Assembly (NCBI RefSeq): GCF_013178945.1
Contig: NZ_JABFDM010000002.1
Span: 186,001-250,000, forward strand
Origin: Bradyrhizobium aeschynomenes
GTDB lineage: Bacteria; Pseudomonadota; Alphaproteobacteria; Rhizobiales; Xanthobacteraceae
Reading direction: 5' to 3'
Length of the DNA stretch: 64,000 nucleotides
Positions 36,096 through 44,720 of the stretch are shown in pieces. Position 1 is the stretch's first letter, and the number at the start of each line of letters is the position of its first letter. The notes under the pieces were generated by a model. That model saw only the letters and a list, made by a program, of their open reading frames with translations. It had not been told where the DNA came from and searched no databases. Made by a program: the position numbers and the translations under genes.

Positions 36096-36791
36096 TCATC
36101 CGAGCGCGGTGGCAGCGATGGTGCGCAGCCCGATCGCCACGGTGACGAGCCCAACGCCGCCCTGCAGCGCGCGATTGGCCATCGTCAGCCCCCGCGCGGA
36201 GATCGCAATCGGCACTGCGATCAGGGTCGAGAGCGCACCCATGCCGATCATCGAGCCGATGCCGAACAGGAGGATGTAGGCAAGACCCGCGCCCGGCGTC
36301 GGCGCCTCTGCGACAACCAGCAGCAGCAGCGCCGCAGAGCCGGCCATGCCATGCATCAGGCCGACCAGCAGGCTGCGCCAGCGAAACCCGTGGACATGGT
36401 CGTGCGGCGCGCGCCCATGCGATCCCCGCTCGCCGGCATGGCTGTGGGCGTGGAAATGCGCCGAGCCGTCGCGATGGCTGTGGCGGTGAAAATGGACGCG
36501 CTCGCGCCACAACCGCCACAGCAGGTGTGCGCCGAGCCCGACCAGCATCACGCCGACCGCCCCCTCGAACCGACGCGACAGCTCCTCCGGGATGACATGA
36601 CCGAGCAGCAATGCAGCACCGGCGAAGCCGAACAGCGTCAGCGTGTGGCCGAGGCCCCAGGTGAGACCGTGCCTGACGATGTCACCCACCTTGCTGCGGC
36701 GGGCTGCGATGCTCGACACCGCTGCGATGTGATCGGCCTCCAGCGCATGCTGCAAGCCCAACAGAAAACCCAGAGACAATATTGCCAGCAT
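36096..36791 (-). CDS. nickel/cobalt (NiCoT/UreH-like) membrane permease
   Basis: 231 residues with about six membrane helices. Helix 1 carries H15-ALEA-D20-H21, the H(X4)DH signature of nickel/cobalt transporters. A central loop is His-rich (HFHRHSHRDGSAHFHAHSHAG, read in overlapping parts at about residues 98-130), as in metal-binding loops of HupE/UreJ/RcnA-like proteins. The second half has GLMHGMAGSAALLLL, a repeat of the first motif. Likely role: uptake or delivery of nickel or cobalt across the cytoplasmic membrane. Export in the RcnA manner is the alternative. No hydrogenase or urease genes are nearby. Confidence 0.78.
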   Translation of the reverse strand: MLAILSLGFLLGLQHALEADHIAAVSSIAARRSKVGDIVRHGLTWGLGHTLTLFGFAGAALLLGHVIPEELSRRFEGAVGVMLVGLGAHLLWRLWRERVHFHRHSHRDGSAHFHAHSHAGERGSHGRAPHDHVHGFRWRSLLVGLMHGMAGSAALLLLVVAEAPTPGAGLAYILLFGIGSMIGMGALSTLIAVPIAISARGLTMANRALQGGVGLVTVAIGLRTIAATALG

Positions 36792-36956
36792 CAACCCCGC
36801 CTGCCCTGCTCGCGAGCCTACCAGTCTTCGCGGTCACAGCAAGCCGCAGGCCGGATGAACTGCCCAAGCGCATGCGCGCAGAAAAACATCCGCGGCGCGG
36901 CGGAACGGCGCGGGCTGGATCAGCTTAAGGTTCGGGGCGCAACGACGGAGTGATTC

Positions 36957-37421
36957 ATGATCAGATCTGCAATTCTCGGGGCTGCTGTGCTCGCAACCGC
37001 GCTGGCCGGCCCGGCCATGGCGCGCGACATGCACCACCGCCACCACATGGCCCGCCACGACGCCGCAATGATGCAGCACCGCGCCGACGGCGGCTGGAAC
37101 AACAACGGCTGGAACAATGATTGGAACCGCCGCGGCACCGGCTTCTGGCCAGCCGACATTGCGGCCGGCGCGGTCGGCGCTGCCGCAGGCGTCGCTGGCG
37201 CCGCGATCGGCACCGCCGGCGCGATCGCGACCGCACCGTTCCGCACGGCCGATGCCTATGCCTACGATCCCGGTCCCTACCGCTATGGCCAGCCGACCTA
37301 TGATCGTGGTCAGCTCGGCTACTACGGCGACTGGAACAGCTACGCCACCCGTAACGGCCTGGTCTGCCGCCCCGGCACCATGTTCAAGGGCAGCGACGGC
37401 GCAATGCACATCTGCCAGTAA
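36957..37421 (+). CDS. small secreted protein with Gly/Ala-rich hydrophobic segment
   Basis: 154 residues. The ATG at 36957 follows GGAG by 6-7 nt. Signal peptide MIRSAILGAAVLATALAGPAMA, then a His/Met-rich head (MHHRHHMARHDAAMMQH), Asn/Trp repeats (WNNNGWNNDWN), a Gly/Ala hydrophobic segment (AAGAVGAAAGVAGAAIGTAG) able to span a membrane, and a Tyr-rich tail ending with two Cys (VCRPGTMF ... HICQ). Similar layouts recur in rhizobial envelope proteins of unknown role. It is divergent from the permease gene and has its own terminator. Confidence 0.72.
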   Translation: MIRSAILGAAVLATALAGPAMARDMHHRHHMARHDAAMMQHRADGGWNNNGWNNDWNRRGTGFWPADIAAGAVGAAAGVAGAAIGTAGAIATAPFRTADAYAYDPGPYRYGQPTYDRGQLGYYGDWNSYATRNGLVCRPGTMFKGSDGAMHICQ

Positions 37422-37443
37422 GCTGCGGACCTCGATCGCGTCG

Positions 37444-37472
37444 AAAGGGGCGGCCCTACGGCCGCCCTTTTT
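37444..37472 (+). terminator. rho-independent terminator
   Basis: Stem AAAGGGGCGGCC/GGCCGCCCTTT with loop CTAC and a T run, 23 bases after the secreted-protein stop codon. Confidence 0.88.
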
Positions 37473-37591
37473 GCGCCTGCAGTGTTCTCGGCCGGGAGCC
37501 GCGACGGTAGTAGCCTCACCGCATCAACTCTGGTAGGAACACCGCGCCTCGGAGCAACTCGCCACGCTCCGCCGCCACTCGCGGGGCACTC

Positions 37592-37666
37592 GCCGGCTTA
37601 GCTCAGCGGTAGAGCAGCGGTTTTGTAAACCGAAGGTCGGGGGTTCAATCCCCTCAGCCGGCACCA
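37592..37666 (+). tRNA. tRNA-Thr (anticodon TGT)
   Basis: GCCGGCT/AGCCGGC acceptor stem, D arm GCTCAGCGGTAGAGC, anticodon loop TTTGTAA with TGT, T arm GGGTTCAATCCC and encoded CCA. Length 75 nt with CCA. Confidence 0.94.
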
Positions 37667-37732
37667 TCGACCGTCAAGTTTCTCTCTCTATCCATCGCAG
37701 CTTCGAGCCGCCGCGGCGGCGCGCATCGCTGC

Positions 37733-38304
37733 TCATTTTGCCTTCGTCTTGATTCCCGCCGCCGGCGCCTCGGTCCCGGCCGCCGGCTTGGGCGCTGCCC
37801 ATTCGGGATTCGGCACCGGCCCGCCCTCCTGGCCGGTGCCCCTACGAGCTGGCCGGGCAACAGATCCGTGACCTGCACCCAGCCCTGGGTGGCGCAGAAC
37901 AGTCCCATCAGGCAGCCTTTGACGGCCAGCATTCTCGGTCCCTCGCGCCAGATCGAGACGCGGTAGGTCTTGCCGTCCTCGGCATTGTAGACCTCTCCCG
38001 CATGGCGGCCGTCGGTGTTCAACTTCAGACCAAGCAGCATTTGATGTCCGAGCAGGAGGCGGCCCCGCTTGCTTGCGTCGGGATTGAGCCGGTCGCGGAA
38101 CGGCTGCCCCTTGGCATCGGCGGTCTCCTTCATCCACACGATGTAGCCGCAGATGCGGTCGGGCGTCGCGCCGCAGCGCTCGATCCGAATGCGGGCGCGG
38201 CCGTCCTCTGCCCTAGGAACGTTCTCTGCGGCTGCGGATTGACGGTATCGATTTCCGGGGGCGGGACGAAACAGGCTCAGACTGTGGCAATATTGTTGCC
38301 ACAT
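37733..38304 (-). pseudogene. DUF2147-family protein, frameshifted and lacking a signal peptide
   Basis: The 5' part reads a clear DUF2147 domain (GRARIRIERCG, CGYIVWMKE, YNAEDGKTYRVSIW, LAVKGCLMGLFCATQGW). Near 37800-37860 the frame must shift by one base: the original frame becomes an Arg-rich tail running into tRNA-Thr, while the neighbouring frame gives a sensible ending (GGPVPNPEWAAPKPAAG, stop at 37733). DUF2147 proteins are normally exported, but here only MWQQYCHSLSLFRPAPG precedes the domain. The gene is therefore probably broken, or holds a sequencing error at the indel. Family role is unknown. Confidence 0.6.
38283..38303. promoter_or_regulatory. perfect inverted repeat TGTGGCAA-N5-TTGCCACA
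   Basis: 8-bp perfect arms with a TATTG spacer, overlapping the presumed 5' end of the DUF2147 remnant and about 100 bases upstream of the next plus-strand gene. The size and symmetry suit a dimeric repressor. Confidence 0.4.
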
Positions 38305-38404
38305 CTCAACCAGAACTCTCACTTATCCCCAGAAGTCACTGGTCTTACAGCTTGATTTTACAGCGAGCATTTGTTGCAATTGCGGCTTCTGGGGGATGCT
38401 GGCC

Positions 38405-38908
38405 ATGACGTGGAAGGAAGAGCGTGATGCGCTGATCGCGCAGACGATGGCCTTCGTGCAGTCGGTCACCGGCAAGCCGGCGGATTTCTCCCAGTTCGAG
38501 CTGCCTGCCGTTCCGGCCGTGACTCCGGCCCCGCAGACGGCGTTCGCGCGCGCAGGAACGGCGCCACCGGTAATCGTTTCCCCGACCGTGGCCGACGCTG
38601 CACATCAGGCCATCGAACAAGGCCCGGACCAAGTCCCGCCGCCGGCCGAGCCGGCCAGGACGAGACCGCGAGCGTCTGCAACGCCCGAGACCGCTGTCGC
38701 CGGAACCCGCCCGGTCGTCACCGAACGTTTCACCAGCATCGCCTCCCAGCTCGATCTGCAGCGTGACATGCAGGCCGAGATTCGTGCCCGCGTCGCCCGC
38801 TTCCGCGCCCATCAGGAGCGCTTCAACCGTGAGCGCCAGGAATATTTCAGCGCAACGCTGGCCCGCCTGAAAGCCTCCGCCGAGGGTACGGTGCTCCCCG
38901 AGGACTGA
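38405..38908 (+). CDS. conserved-looking hypothetical protein, cytosolic, coiled C-terminus
   Basis: 167 residues from the ATG at 38405, which has GGGGG 9 bases upstream; an ATG at 38396 sits on that site and is less likely. There is no signal peptide. An N-terminal helix (KEERDALIAQTMAFVQSVTG) leads to a Pro/Ala-rich disordered middle (about 35-105) and a charged C-terminal helix (LDLQRDMQAEIRARVARFRA, QERFNRERQEYF) that may coil. No family is recognised. Codon use matches its neighbours, which supports it as real. Confidence 0.62.
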   Translation: MTWKEERDALIAQTMAFVQSVTGKPADFSQFELPAVPAVTPAPQTAFARAGTAPPVIVSPTVADAAHQAIEQGPDQVPPPAEPARTRPRASATPETAVAGTRPVVTERFTSIASQLDLQRDMQAEIRARVARFRAHQERFNRERQEYFSATLARLKASAEGTVLPED

Positions 38909-38964
38909 GCGCTCGGAGCGCCGCCGCGGATGGTCGAGATGTCTTGGCAGGTCGACATGCCGGC

Positions 38965-39072
38965 TCACAGCCAGGCGCACAGCAGCGCCACATTGGCAAC
39001 GAAGGCGAGCAGCAATCCACAGGTGAGTGTCAGCTGGATCCGCCCGCAAAAGATGTGGAGATCGGTTCCCAT
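38965..39072 (-). CDS. candidate 35-residue single-pass membrane peptide
   Basis: ATG at 39072 to TGA at 38965. The peptide starts MGTDLHIFCGRIQLTLTC and continues as one hydrophobic helix (GLLLAFVANVALLCAWL), typical of small inner-membrane proteins. No strong ribosome site precedes it, which is the main doubt. It is the only plausible gene in the 38909-39252 gap. Confidence 0.35.
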   Translation of the reverse strand: MGTDLHIFCGRIQLTLTCGLLLAFVANVALLCAWL

Positions 39073-39252
39073 GACTTAACCATCTGGCGATTCTAGCCCC
39101 GGAGTCCCACGGATTCTTTTTCCAAAAATTTAGGACTCGTTTACGACTCGACCGATCCGAAAAGGCCGCTTTCCGGCCGCGAACCCGCCTGTGTCTCGCT
39201 ACAACCCCTGTTCATCGTCGGTTCATCCTTCGCTTCTCTGGAGCTGCTTGGA

Positions 39253-39501
39253 ATGCCCTATGCCCTGTTTTGCAATGAGGCCAAGTTGAGCAAGGCCTAT
39301 CCGACCGAGGGTGATGTCTGGCGCTTGGCGCGGCAGAGCGGGCTGGTGGTGGACGTGATGATCAATGCGCGGCGCTCGGCCGGGTATTTGCAGCTCGACA
39401 ACGACTACGAGATTCGTCCCTGCGCCGCCGAGCCTGAGGAAGATCCCTGGCAGAACCGTGCGGAAGCCGAGCAGGAGTTCAACATCCCGTTCGCGTCGTG
39501 A
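39253..39501 (+). CDS. small acidic cytosolic protein, function unknown
   Basis: 82 residues; the ATG at 39253 is preceded by TGGAG. It has no signal peptide or membrane segment. The N-terminus (MPYALFCNEAKLSKAYPTEG) and middle (DVWRLARQSGLVVDV) look like a compact alpha/beta fold, and the C-terminus is acidic (CAAEPEEDPW, EAEQEF). No motif names a function. The 273-base gap after it shows no convincing gene on either strand. Confidence 0.6.
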   Translation: MPYALFCNEAKLSKAYPTEGDVWRLARQSGLVVDVMINARRSAGYLQLDNDYEIRPCAAEPEEDPWQNRAEAEQEFNIPFAS

Positions 39502-39774
39502 TCGCAGAAGCAGGCCGCGAGCCCCTTGTTTGAGGATACGCGCGGCGGTCGCGACGGAGAAAGCCGTGGGTGATCGGTTCAGTCAGCGCGCTGGGTGATC
39601 CGGGATGCGGTCGATCAGCAGATCCCGCTGTCTGGCTGCGCGACTGCGATCGAGGCCTTTGCCATCGCCCAAGGCAGGCTCTTGCGGCAGGCTCTCGACG
39701 ATCCAGCGACGGACGGCCCTCAGCGGGCAGCCGGAGGCTGCTCGCTGCGGCGTTGTCATGAAGTCCGAGCTTAC

Positions 39775-40014
39775 TTACGGCGTTGCCGTCGCCAGCGAGG
39801 CGGTTTCGGACGGAAGTGCGACACAAGCGCGCTTGCGGCTGACGCCGCGGATTGCGCCGGTCACCTTCAGCACCTTTCCCGACGGGCAGGACGCGGTTTG
39901 CACCAGCGCAACCTCGTAAGGGGCAAGCATCAACGGTTCGGACTTCAGGACGGTCTGGGCGGAGCACGGCAAAACGGCCGCCGACAACAACAGCACGGAC
40001 AACAAGATACGCAT
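39775..40014 (-). CDS. small exported protein with one disulfide candidate pair
   Basis: 79 residues from the ATG at 40014 at the start of the signal peptide (MRILLSVLLLSAAVLPCSAQ). The mature part of about 60 residues is strand-rich (MLAPYEVALVQTASCPSGKV, KVTGAIRGVSRKRACVALPS) with two Cys 21 residues apart. The Cys in the signal (LPCSAQ) is not a good lipobox. The function is not recognised. Confidence 0.62.
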   Translation of the reverse strand: MRILLSVLLLSAAVLPCSAQTVLKSEPLMLAPYEVALVQTASCPSGKVLKVTGAIRGVSRKRACVALPSETASLATATP

Positions 40015-40144
40015 GTGGGATGATCCATCAAACCGGCGCACTCATAATAACGACTGATGGCGAAAGTTTCACGAAGGTTTGAAAATTTTTTTGCACTGCG
40101 TGAGCGGTCTCGAAACCACTCCTTACCTTTCGGCGCTCAAAGCA

Positions 40145-40172
40145 AGACGCCCGCACCGAGGCGCGGGCGTCT
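40145..40172 (-). terminator. terminator after the outer-membrane porin gene
   Basis: AGACGCCCGC/GCGGGCGTCT, perfect 10-bp arms with an 8-nt loop, 47 bases after the porin stop on the minus strand. Confidence 0.75.
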
Positions 40173-40219
40173 GCCAACTGTCGTTTGCGAATGCCGGACG
40201 GCCAGACCCGGCCGACAGC

Positions 40220-40948
40220 TCAGTACTTGCTGGCGACGGGACCACCCCAGCCGAAGCGATAGTTCACACCGACCTTGACCGTATGGTCTTCGTTGTTGAA
40301 GCGGCTGCCCACGACCGGAGCCGGGCCACCCGTGAAGGTGGTGTTGCCGAAATTGTAGTACTGGTACTCGGCCTTGGCCGACCAGTTGGGCGCAAACATG
40401 TATTCGAGGCCGGCACCAACGGTGTAGCCGTCCTTGGCATTGCCCGATGTGCTGAAGCCGGCCGGAACGCCAGCGACGTTCACGCCCAGTGCGTTGCCGT
40501 CGCGCCAGGCATAGCCGCCCTTGGCATAGACCATCGCCGGGCCCCAGGTGTAGCCGAGACGGCCGGTCACCGAGCCGAGTTGGTTGGCGCCGGTCGAGGT
40601 CACGGTCGTGGCGCCAGGGAAGCCGAAATTGGTCGTGTTGCGGTCCATCCAGCTGTACTGGGCCTCGATGCCCAGCACCCAGTTCGGCGCGAACTGGTAG
40701 TCGAAACCGCCCTGAACGCCGCCGAGGAATCGGCCGTCGTTGCCTTCAAGACCGTTGCCGCCGGCAAAGGCGCCGCCGAGATGGCCACCGACATAGAAGC
40801 CGGTCCAGTTGTAGATCGCCTGCGGCGGCGTCATGGGCGGCGCCTTGGTGTAGGTGCGCGCGGGCATGTCGGCGGCGAAAGCCGGGACGGCACCCGCCGT
40901 CAAAGCGAGAGCGCTCAAAACGACTGCACTCGAGAAAACGCGTTTCAT
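40220..40948 (-). CDS. Omp25/31-type outer-membrane beta-barrel protein
   Basis: 242 residues. Signal peptide MKRVFSSAVVLSALALTAGA ... PAFAADM, then a short spacer and an eight-strand barrel. WTGFYVGGHLGGAFAGG opens it; GFDYQFAPNWVLGIEAQYSW and YMFAPNWSAKAEYQYYNFG are the family's paired strands; it closes with VKVGVNYRFGW. Proteins of this type are abundant in Brucella and Bradyrhizobium outer membranes and give structural stability and immune contact. The length is normal and a terminator follows. Confidence 0.88.
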   Translation of the reverse strand: MKRVFSSAVVLSALALTAGAVPAFAADMPARTYTKAPPMTPPQAIYNWTGFYVGGHLGGAFAGGNGLEGNDGRFLGGVQGGFDYQFAPNWVLGIEAQYSWMDRNTTNFGFPGATTVTSTGANQLGSVTGRLGYTWGPAMVYAKGGYAWRDGNALGVNVAGVPAGFSTSGNAKDGYTVGAGLEYMFAPNWSAKAEYQYYNFGNTTFTGGPAPVVGSRFNNEDHTVKVGVNYRFGWGGPVASKY

Positions 40949-41237
40949 GGGACGTCCCCGTTATTCATTTGCGACATCTATCGAACATCGTGGCCGCATT
41001 TAGGTTGCCCGATGGCGGTGACGCAGCTGTGATTAACCAATGCGTGTCACCAGCGAGCAACAAAGGCCTTTTGTTCCATAGGCTTCCCGAAGATTTCGTG
41101 AAGCTGCACGCATCGCCCGACATTTGGTCGCAGTGAGGCGGCAAAGCGTTTGAACCCATCCCTGACTTGTGATCGCCGCGACGCCTCCGCAACCCGCTGC
41201 GACGTCGTGGCAGGTGTGCGGAAAGCAGGCCCAACAG

Positions 41238-41678
41238 CTACCGCGTCAGGCTGGCCAGCTCGGGAAACGGCGCATAGGTCGAGCCGGCGCACAGTTCGGC
41301 GGCGTCCTCGATGAGCCGGTCAAACCGGCCGTCGACATAGATCGCCGCGCGGTCCTTTGCCGGTGGGTAGCTGCCGTCGGAGTCACGGGCCGCGTAGCGC
41401 AGGCAGCTGACATAGCGCAGCCGGCCGCCGACCGTCCGCTGCACCGGCTCGGCCATGACGCCGTCGCGCACGCCGACCGGATTGTTCAGATAGGTGCGCA
41501 GATAGGCCAACACCTCGCTGCGGTAGTTCGCGGGAAACGGCTGGCCCGAGACACCGCGATCACCCGTATAGGAAATGCTGCGATTGTCCTCGCTCACGAA
41601 GGCCGCCGGCCCTCCGCTGGCACAACCTGCCAGCAACAGCACCAGCGCAGCTGCCGGCCACCAGCTCTTCGTCCCCAT
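41238..41678 (-). CDS. small lipoprotein
   Basis: 146 residues from the ATG at 41678; a GTG at 41684 is the alternative. The lipobox LLLAGCAS follows a hydrophobic run, so the mature protein is lipid-anchored at Cys. The body (DNRSISYTGDRG, FPANYRSEVLAYLRTYLNNP, YVSCLRYAARDSDG) carries two further Cys and resembles envelope proteins conserved in Rhizobiales without known role. It stands alone between the porin and His-rich protein genes. Confidence 0.75.
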   Translation of the reverse strand: MGTKSWWPAAALVLLLAGCASGGPAAFVSEDNRSISYTGDRGVSGQPFPANYRSEVLAYLRTYLNNPVGVRDGVMAEPVQRTVGGRLRYVSCLRYAARDSDGSYPPAKDRAAIYVDGRFDRLIEDAAELCAGSTYAPFPELASLTR

Positions 41679-41832
41679 CGCCACGCGCCCGTCTCGCCCG
41701 ATCCCTCTCGCGTCACCCGGCTTCTAGCTCAAAGCGGCCAATGAGGGAAATCGGCCCGCAGGGGCGGACGTGGAGGCTGCGAAGGACAATGGCGATGCGA
41801 CGGCCGGCGACCGCGGCAAGGGACAGCGTGTC

Positions 41833-41866
41833 GCGATCGCCGACGCGCCGAGGCGTCGGCGATCGC
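41833..41866 (-). terminator. 14-bp perfect hairpin after His-rich protein gene
   Basis: GCGATCGCCGACGC/GCGTCGGCGATCGC with a 6-nt loop, 13 bases past the stop at 41880. No T tract, so it may stabilise the mRNA end rather than terminate by itself. Confidence 0.55.
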
Positions 41867-41879
41867 AGGCGACGCGAGC

Positions 41880-42266
41880 TCACCCGCGGCGGGTCGCCGG
41901 AGTGACGCGCTTGAAGCTCACCTTCTTGTGGCTGATCGCATGCGAGACCTTCACCTTGTCGTGATGGCGGAGATGCGCGGTATGCCGGTGCGTGTGACGG
42001 AGCAGCGAGGCGTGAGGCTTGCCCTTCCCCTTGCCGTCGGCCGGCTTCATCTCGTTGGCCTTGTTGCCCGACTGCATGCCGCCCGGCTTCGTCGCATCCG
42101 ACTTGGTCGCATCGGTCTTCGTCGCATCAGCCTTCCCGGTCCCGGTGGTCGAGCCGGTGATCTGGTTCGGCTTCGCCGGCGTGTCGGTTTTCACAGGGCC
42201 CGCGGCGAAAGCGGGCGCAGCCAGGATCGACGCGGCGAGCAGCGCAACGGACATTGACTTCAGCAT
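41880..42266 (-). CDS. basic His/Lys-rich exported protein with DATK repeats
   Basis: 128 residues with a signal peptide (MLKSMSVALLAASILAAPAFA). The mature chain has a Thr/Asp/Lys repeat (DATKTDATKSDATK) and a very basic His-rich end (LLRHTHRHTAHLRHHDKVKV, SHKKVSFKRV). No catalytic motif is seen. The composition suits binding of metal, acidic polymer or cell wall. The start is an ATG at 42266. Confidence 0.68.
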   Translation of the reverse strand: MLKSMSVALLAASILAAPAFAAGPVKTDTPAKPNQITGSTTGTGKADATKTDATKSDATKPGGMQSGNKANEMKPADGKGKGKPHASLLRHTHRHTAHLRHHDKVKVSHAISHKKVSFKRVTPATRRG

Positions 42267-42405
42267 GGTCGTCTCCGTGATGAGAGGATCTGCGAGGCAC
42301 CATCCAGAGCGGATGGGCTCGTGATCATGACGACGACCATAAGGAACCGGGACTGAACCCCCTCTGAAGTAAAGCAGGGCTTTCGGTTCATTGAGATGAA
42401 GGGAT

Positions 42406-42421
42406 AGTCATCGAGATGACT
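42406..42421. promoter_or_regulatory. inverted repeat AGTCATC-N2-GATGACT between divergent genes
   Basis: 7-bp arms, 2-nt spacer, in the 291-base region between the His-rich protein gene (minus) and the TPR protein gene (plus). GAGATGA also recurs at 42393 as a direct repeat of the right half. Candidate operator. Confidence 0.3.
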
Positions 42422-42557
42422 AGCCTGTCATCATGTGGCCAGTATAATGCACCGATCGCGGCGCAAAATCCGCGCAAAGGGCCGGGAATATTTCGCAGCT
42501 GCGGAAGTTCTTCTCCGCATGCAGTCACCTGTTGGATCGACAACTCGGGAGATACGA

Positions 42558-43100
42558 ATGAAAAAGTCTGCGCTCAGGATCGCCACGCTGGCACTGTTCT
42601 CCATGGCCGTGGCCTCCGGGCCGCTGCTTCTGTCGAAGGCCTACGCGGCTGGCAGCGAGACCCCGTCAGCGCCGCCCGCCTCGGATTCGAAGAAGAAGAA
42701 GGACAAGAGCTCGAGCATCGAAGATCCGAAGTTCCTCGCCGCCTATCGCACGGCCTACACCTCGATCTATGATCGCGGCGACTATGCCACCGCGATCCAG
42801 CAGTTGAAGGCGCTGAACCGCGAGGACGTTGCCGACGTTGCCAACCTGATCGGCTACTCCTACCGCAAGCTCGGCAACTACCAGGCCTCGAAGCAGTACT
42901 ACGAGCAGGCCCTGGCGGATGATCCGAACCACGTGCGCACCTGGCAGTATTACGGCCTGTGGCAGCTCGAGCAGGGCAACCGCGAGCAGGCCAAGTACCA
43001 CCTCGACAAGGTGGCGCAGCTCGCCGGCACCAACAGCGCCGAATATCGCTCGCTGGCCGACGCGCTCGAGAAGCAGCCGGGCACCGGCCTCGTGTACTGA
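42558..43100 (+). CDS. periplasmic TPR protein
   Basis: 180 residues. The ATG at 42558 follows GGGAG by 8 nt and begins a signal peptide ending SKAYAAG. A Lys/Ser linker (DSKKKKDKSSS) precedes two to three tetratricopeptide units (FLAAYRTAYTSIYDRGDYA, NLIGYSYRKLGNYQASKQYY, HVRTWQYYGLWQLEQGNREQ). TPR folds mediate protein contacts; no partner can be named. It is common in rhizobial genomes as a single gene. A terminator follows directly. Confidence 0.8.
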   Translation: MKKSALRIATLALFSMAVASGPLLLSKAYAAGSETPSAPPASDSKKKKDKSSSIEDPKFLAAYRTAYTSIYDRGDYATAIQQLKALNREDVADVANLIGYSYRKLGNYQASKQYYEQALADDPNHVRTWQYYGLWQLEQGNREQAKYHLDKVAQLAGTNSAEYRSLADALEKQPGTGLVY

Positions 43101-43131
43101 CGCGCGATCGGATCAGATCCGATCTCGACAG

Positions 43132-43161
43132 TGGCGCAACCCGAAAGGGTTGCGCCATTTT
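43132..43161 (+). terminator. rho-independent terminator with GAAA loop
   Basis: TGGCGCAACCC/GGGTTGCGCCA, 11-bp perfect arms, GAAA tetraloop and TTTT. Confidence 0.9.
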
Positions 43162-43271
43162 CGTTGCGCCGATCTCGTCGATCTCGTAGCCCTCCTTGTC
43201 CAGCGCCGGTGCTCCGGTCATGATGATGCATCGGCGCACGACCGTTCGCGCCACCAGATGGAGACGGCGTC

Positions 43272-44660
43272 GTGGAGCCCTGGCTTGGCACAGCGATTGG
43301 TTACATCAAGGATTGGCTGGCGTTCCAGGTCGAGGTCTCCGGACAGCCCGGCTGCATCGTCGCGATCGCCCATCGCGGCGAGATCGTCCTGGAGGCGGCC
43401 TATGGTCATGCCAATCTCGACAGCGGCGAGAAGCTGACGCCGCGGCATCGCTTCCGCATCGCCTCTCACACCAAGGCATTCACGGCCGCCGGCATCATGC
43501 GTCTGCGCGAGCAGAAGCGGTTGAAGCTCGACGATCCCGTCGGCGATCATGTCGCGGATCTGCATCCGGACGTCGCCACGGCCACCCTCGGGCAATTGCT
43601 CTCGCACACGGCGGGCCTGATCCGAGACGGCAAGGATTCCGGCCAGTTCACCGATGGCCGGCCCTATCTGGGGAAAGACGAGTTGCTGGCCGAGTTGAAG
43701 CTGCCGCCGGCGATCACGCCGAACAGCCGCTTCAAATATTCCAACCACGGCTACGGCCTGCTCGGCCTGGTCATCGAGTCCATTACCGGTGAGCCCTATC
43801 CGTCCTGGCTGCAGCGCGAGATCATGACGCCGCTGTCCCTGCGCGAGAGTGCGCCGGACATGGCGCTGCTCGGCAAGTCGGTGCCGTTCGCGCGCGGCCA
43901 TTCCCGCATCGTGCCGGTGGGACGCCGCGTCGTGATTCCCGGCGACAACCCGACCAATGCCATCATGGCCGCGGCCGGCGTGGTCGCGACCGCAGCCGAC
44001 ACCGCGCGGTTCTTCGCGCAGCTCGCGCCGAATGCCAAAAAGAGTCTGCTGACGGTCGCGAGCCGACGCGAGATGATCCGCCGGCAGTGGCGCGTCCCCC
44101 AGGACGCCGAAGAAGCCCATTACGGTCTGGCGCTGATGAGCGGCACGACCGCCGGCTTCGACTGGTTCGGCCACGGCGGCGGCTTCCAGGGCTACATCTC
44201 GCGGACGTCGGTGATTCCGGCGCGCGAGATCACCATCACCGTGCTGACCAACGCCGTCGATGGCTGGGCGCCGGGCTGGGCCAACGGCATCAAGTTCATC
44301 CTGCAGGCCTTCGCCACCCATGGCGCGCCGTCGCGCCGGACGCGTGACTGGACCGGGCGTTGGTGGACGCTGTGGGGCGCCGTCGATCTCGTCCCGTTCG
44401 GCGAGCAGGTCATGGTCGCCAATCCCGTCTTCCTCAACCCCTTCATCGATGCCGCCCGCATCGAGGTGACCGGGCGCGACACCGGCAACATCGTGCAGGC
44501 AGCCGGCTACGCCAGTCATGGCGAAGCCGTCAGGCGCGTCCGCACCAAATCCGGTGTCAGCGAGATATGGCTCGCCGGAGCACGCGTGCGCCCCGAACGC
44601 GTGGTCAGGGCGGAGATGGAACGGAAATATCCGAAGGGGCGCCGGAGGAAGGACGCATAG
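43272..44660 (+). CDS. beta-lactamase-family serine hydrolase
   Basis: 462 residues from a GTG at 43272 with GGAG 9 bases upstream. The class C beta-lactamase/esterase fold is marked by S65-HTK (SxxK), Y156-SN and an HGGG motif at 301-304. There is no signal peptide, so it is probably cytosolic, unlike true beta-lactamases. Residues after about 340 form an extra domain (RDWTGRWWTLWGAVDLVPFG) seen in peptidase-like EstB/DD-peptidase relatives. Substrates could be esters, D-amino acid peptides or penicillin-like amides; sequence cannot decide. Confidence 0.85.
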   Translation: MEPWLGTAIGYIKDWLAFQVEVSGQPGCIVAIAHRGEIVLEAAYGHANLDSGEKLTPRHRFRIASHTKAFTAAGIMRLREQKRLKLDDPVGDHVADLHPDVATATLGQLLSHTAGLIRDGKDSGQFTDGRPYLGKDELLAELKLPPAITPNSRFKYSNHGYGLLGLVIESITGEPYPSWLQREIMTPLSLRESAPDMALLGKSVPFARGHSRIVPVGRRVVIPGDNPTNAIMAAAGVVATAADTARFFAQLAPNAKKSLLTVASRREMIRRQWRVPQDAEEAHYGLALMSGTTAGFDWFGHGGGFQGYISRTSVIPAREITITVLTNAVDGWAPGWANGIKFILQAFATHGAPSRRTRDWTGRWWTLWGAVDLVPFGEQVMVANPVFLNPFIDAARIEVTGRDTGNIVQAAGYASHGEAVRRVRTKSGVSEIWLAGARVRPERVVRAEMERKYPKGRRRKDA

Positions 44661-44720
44661 ACAGTAAGTAGCCGCGACCTGATCGCAACGACGCGTGCAG
44701 AAAATCGCGCCGCGCGGGCC

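Noticed and set aside
37592..38304. Island inserted at tRNA-Thr
   Set aside because: No integrase, no repeat of the tRNA end, and neighbouring codon use is uniform; the broken gene alone does not show an island.
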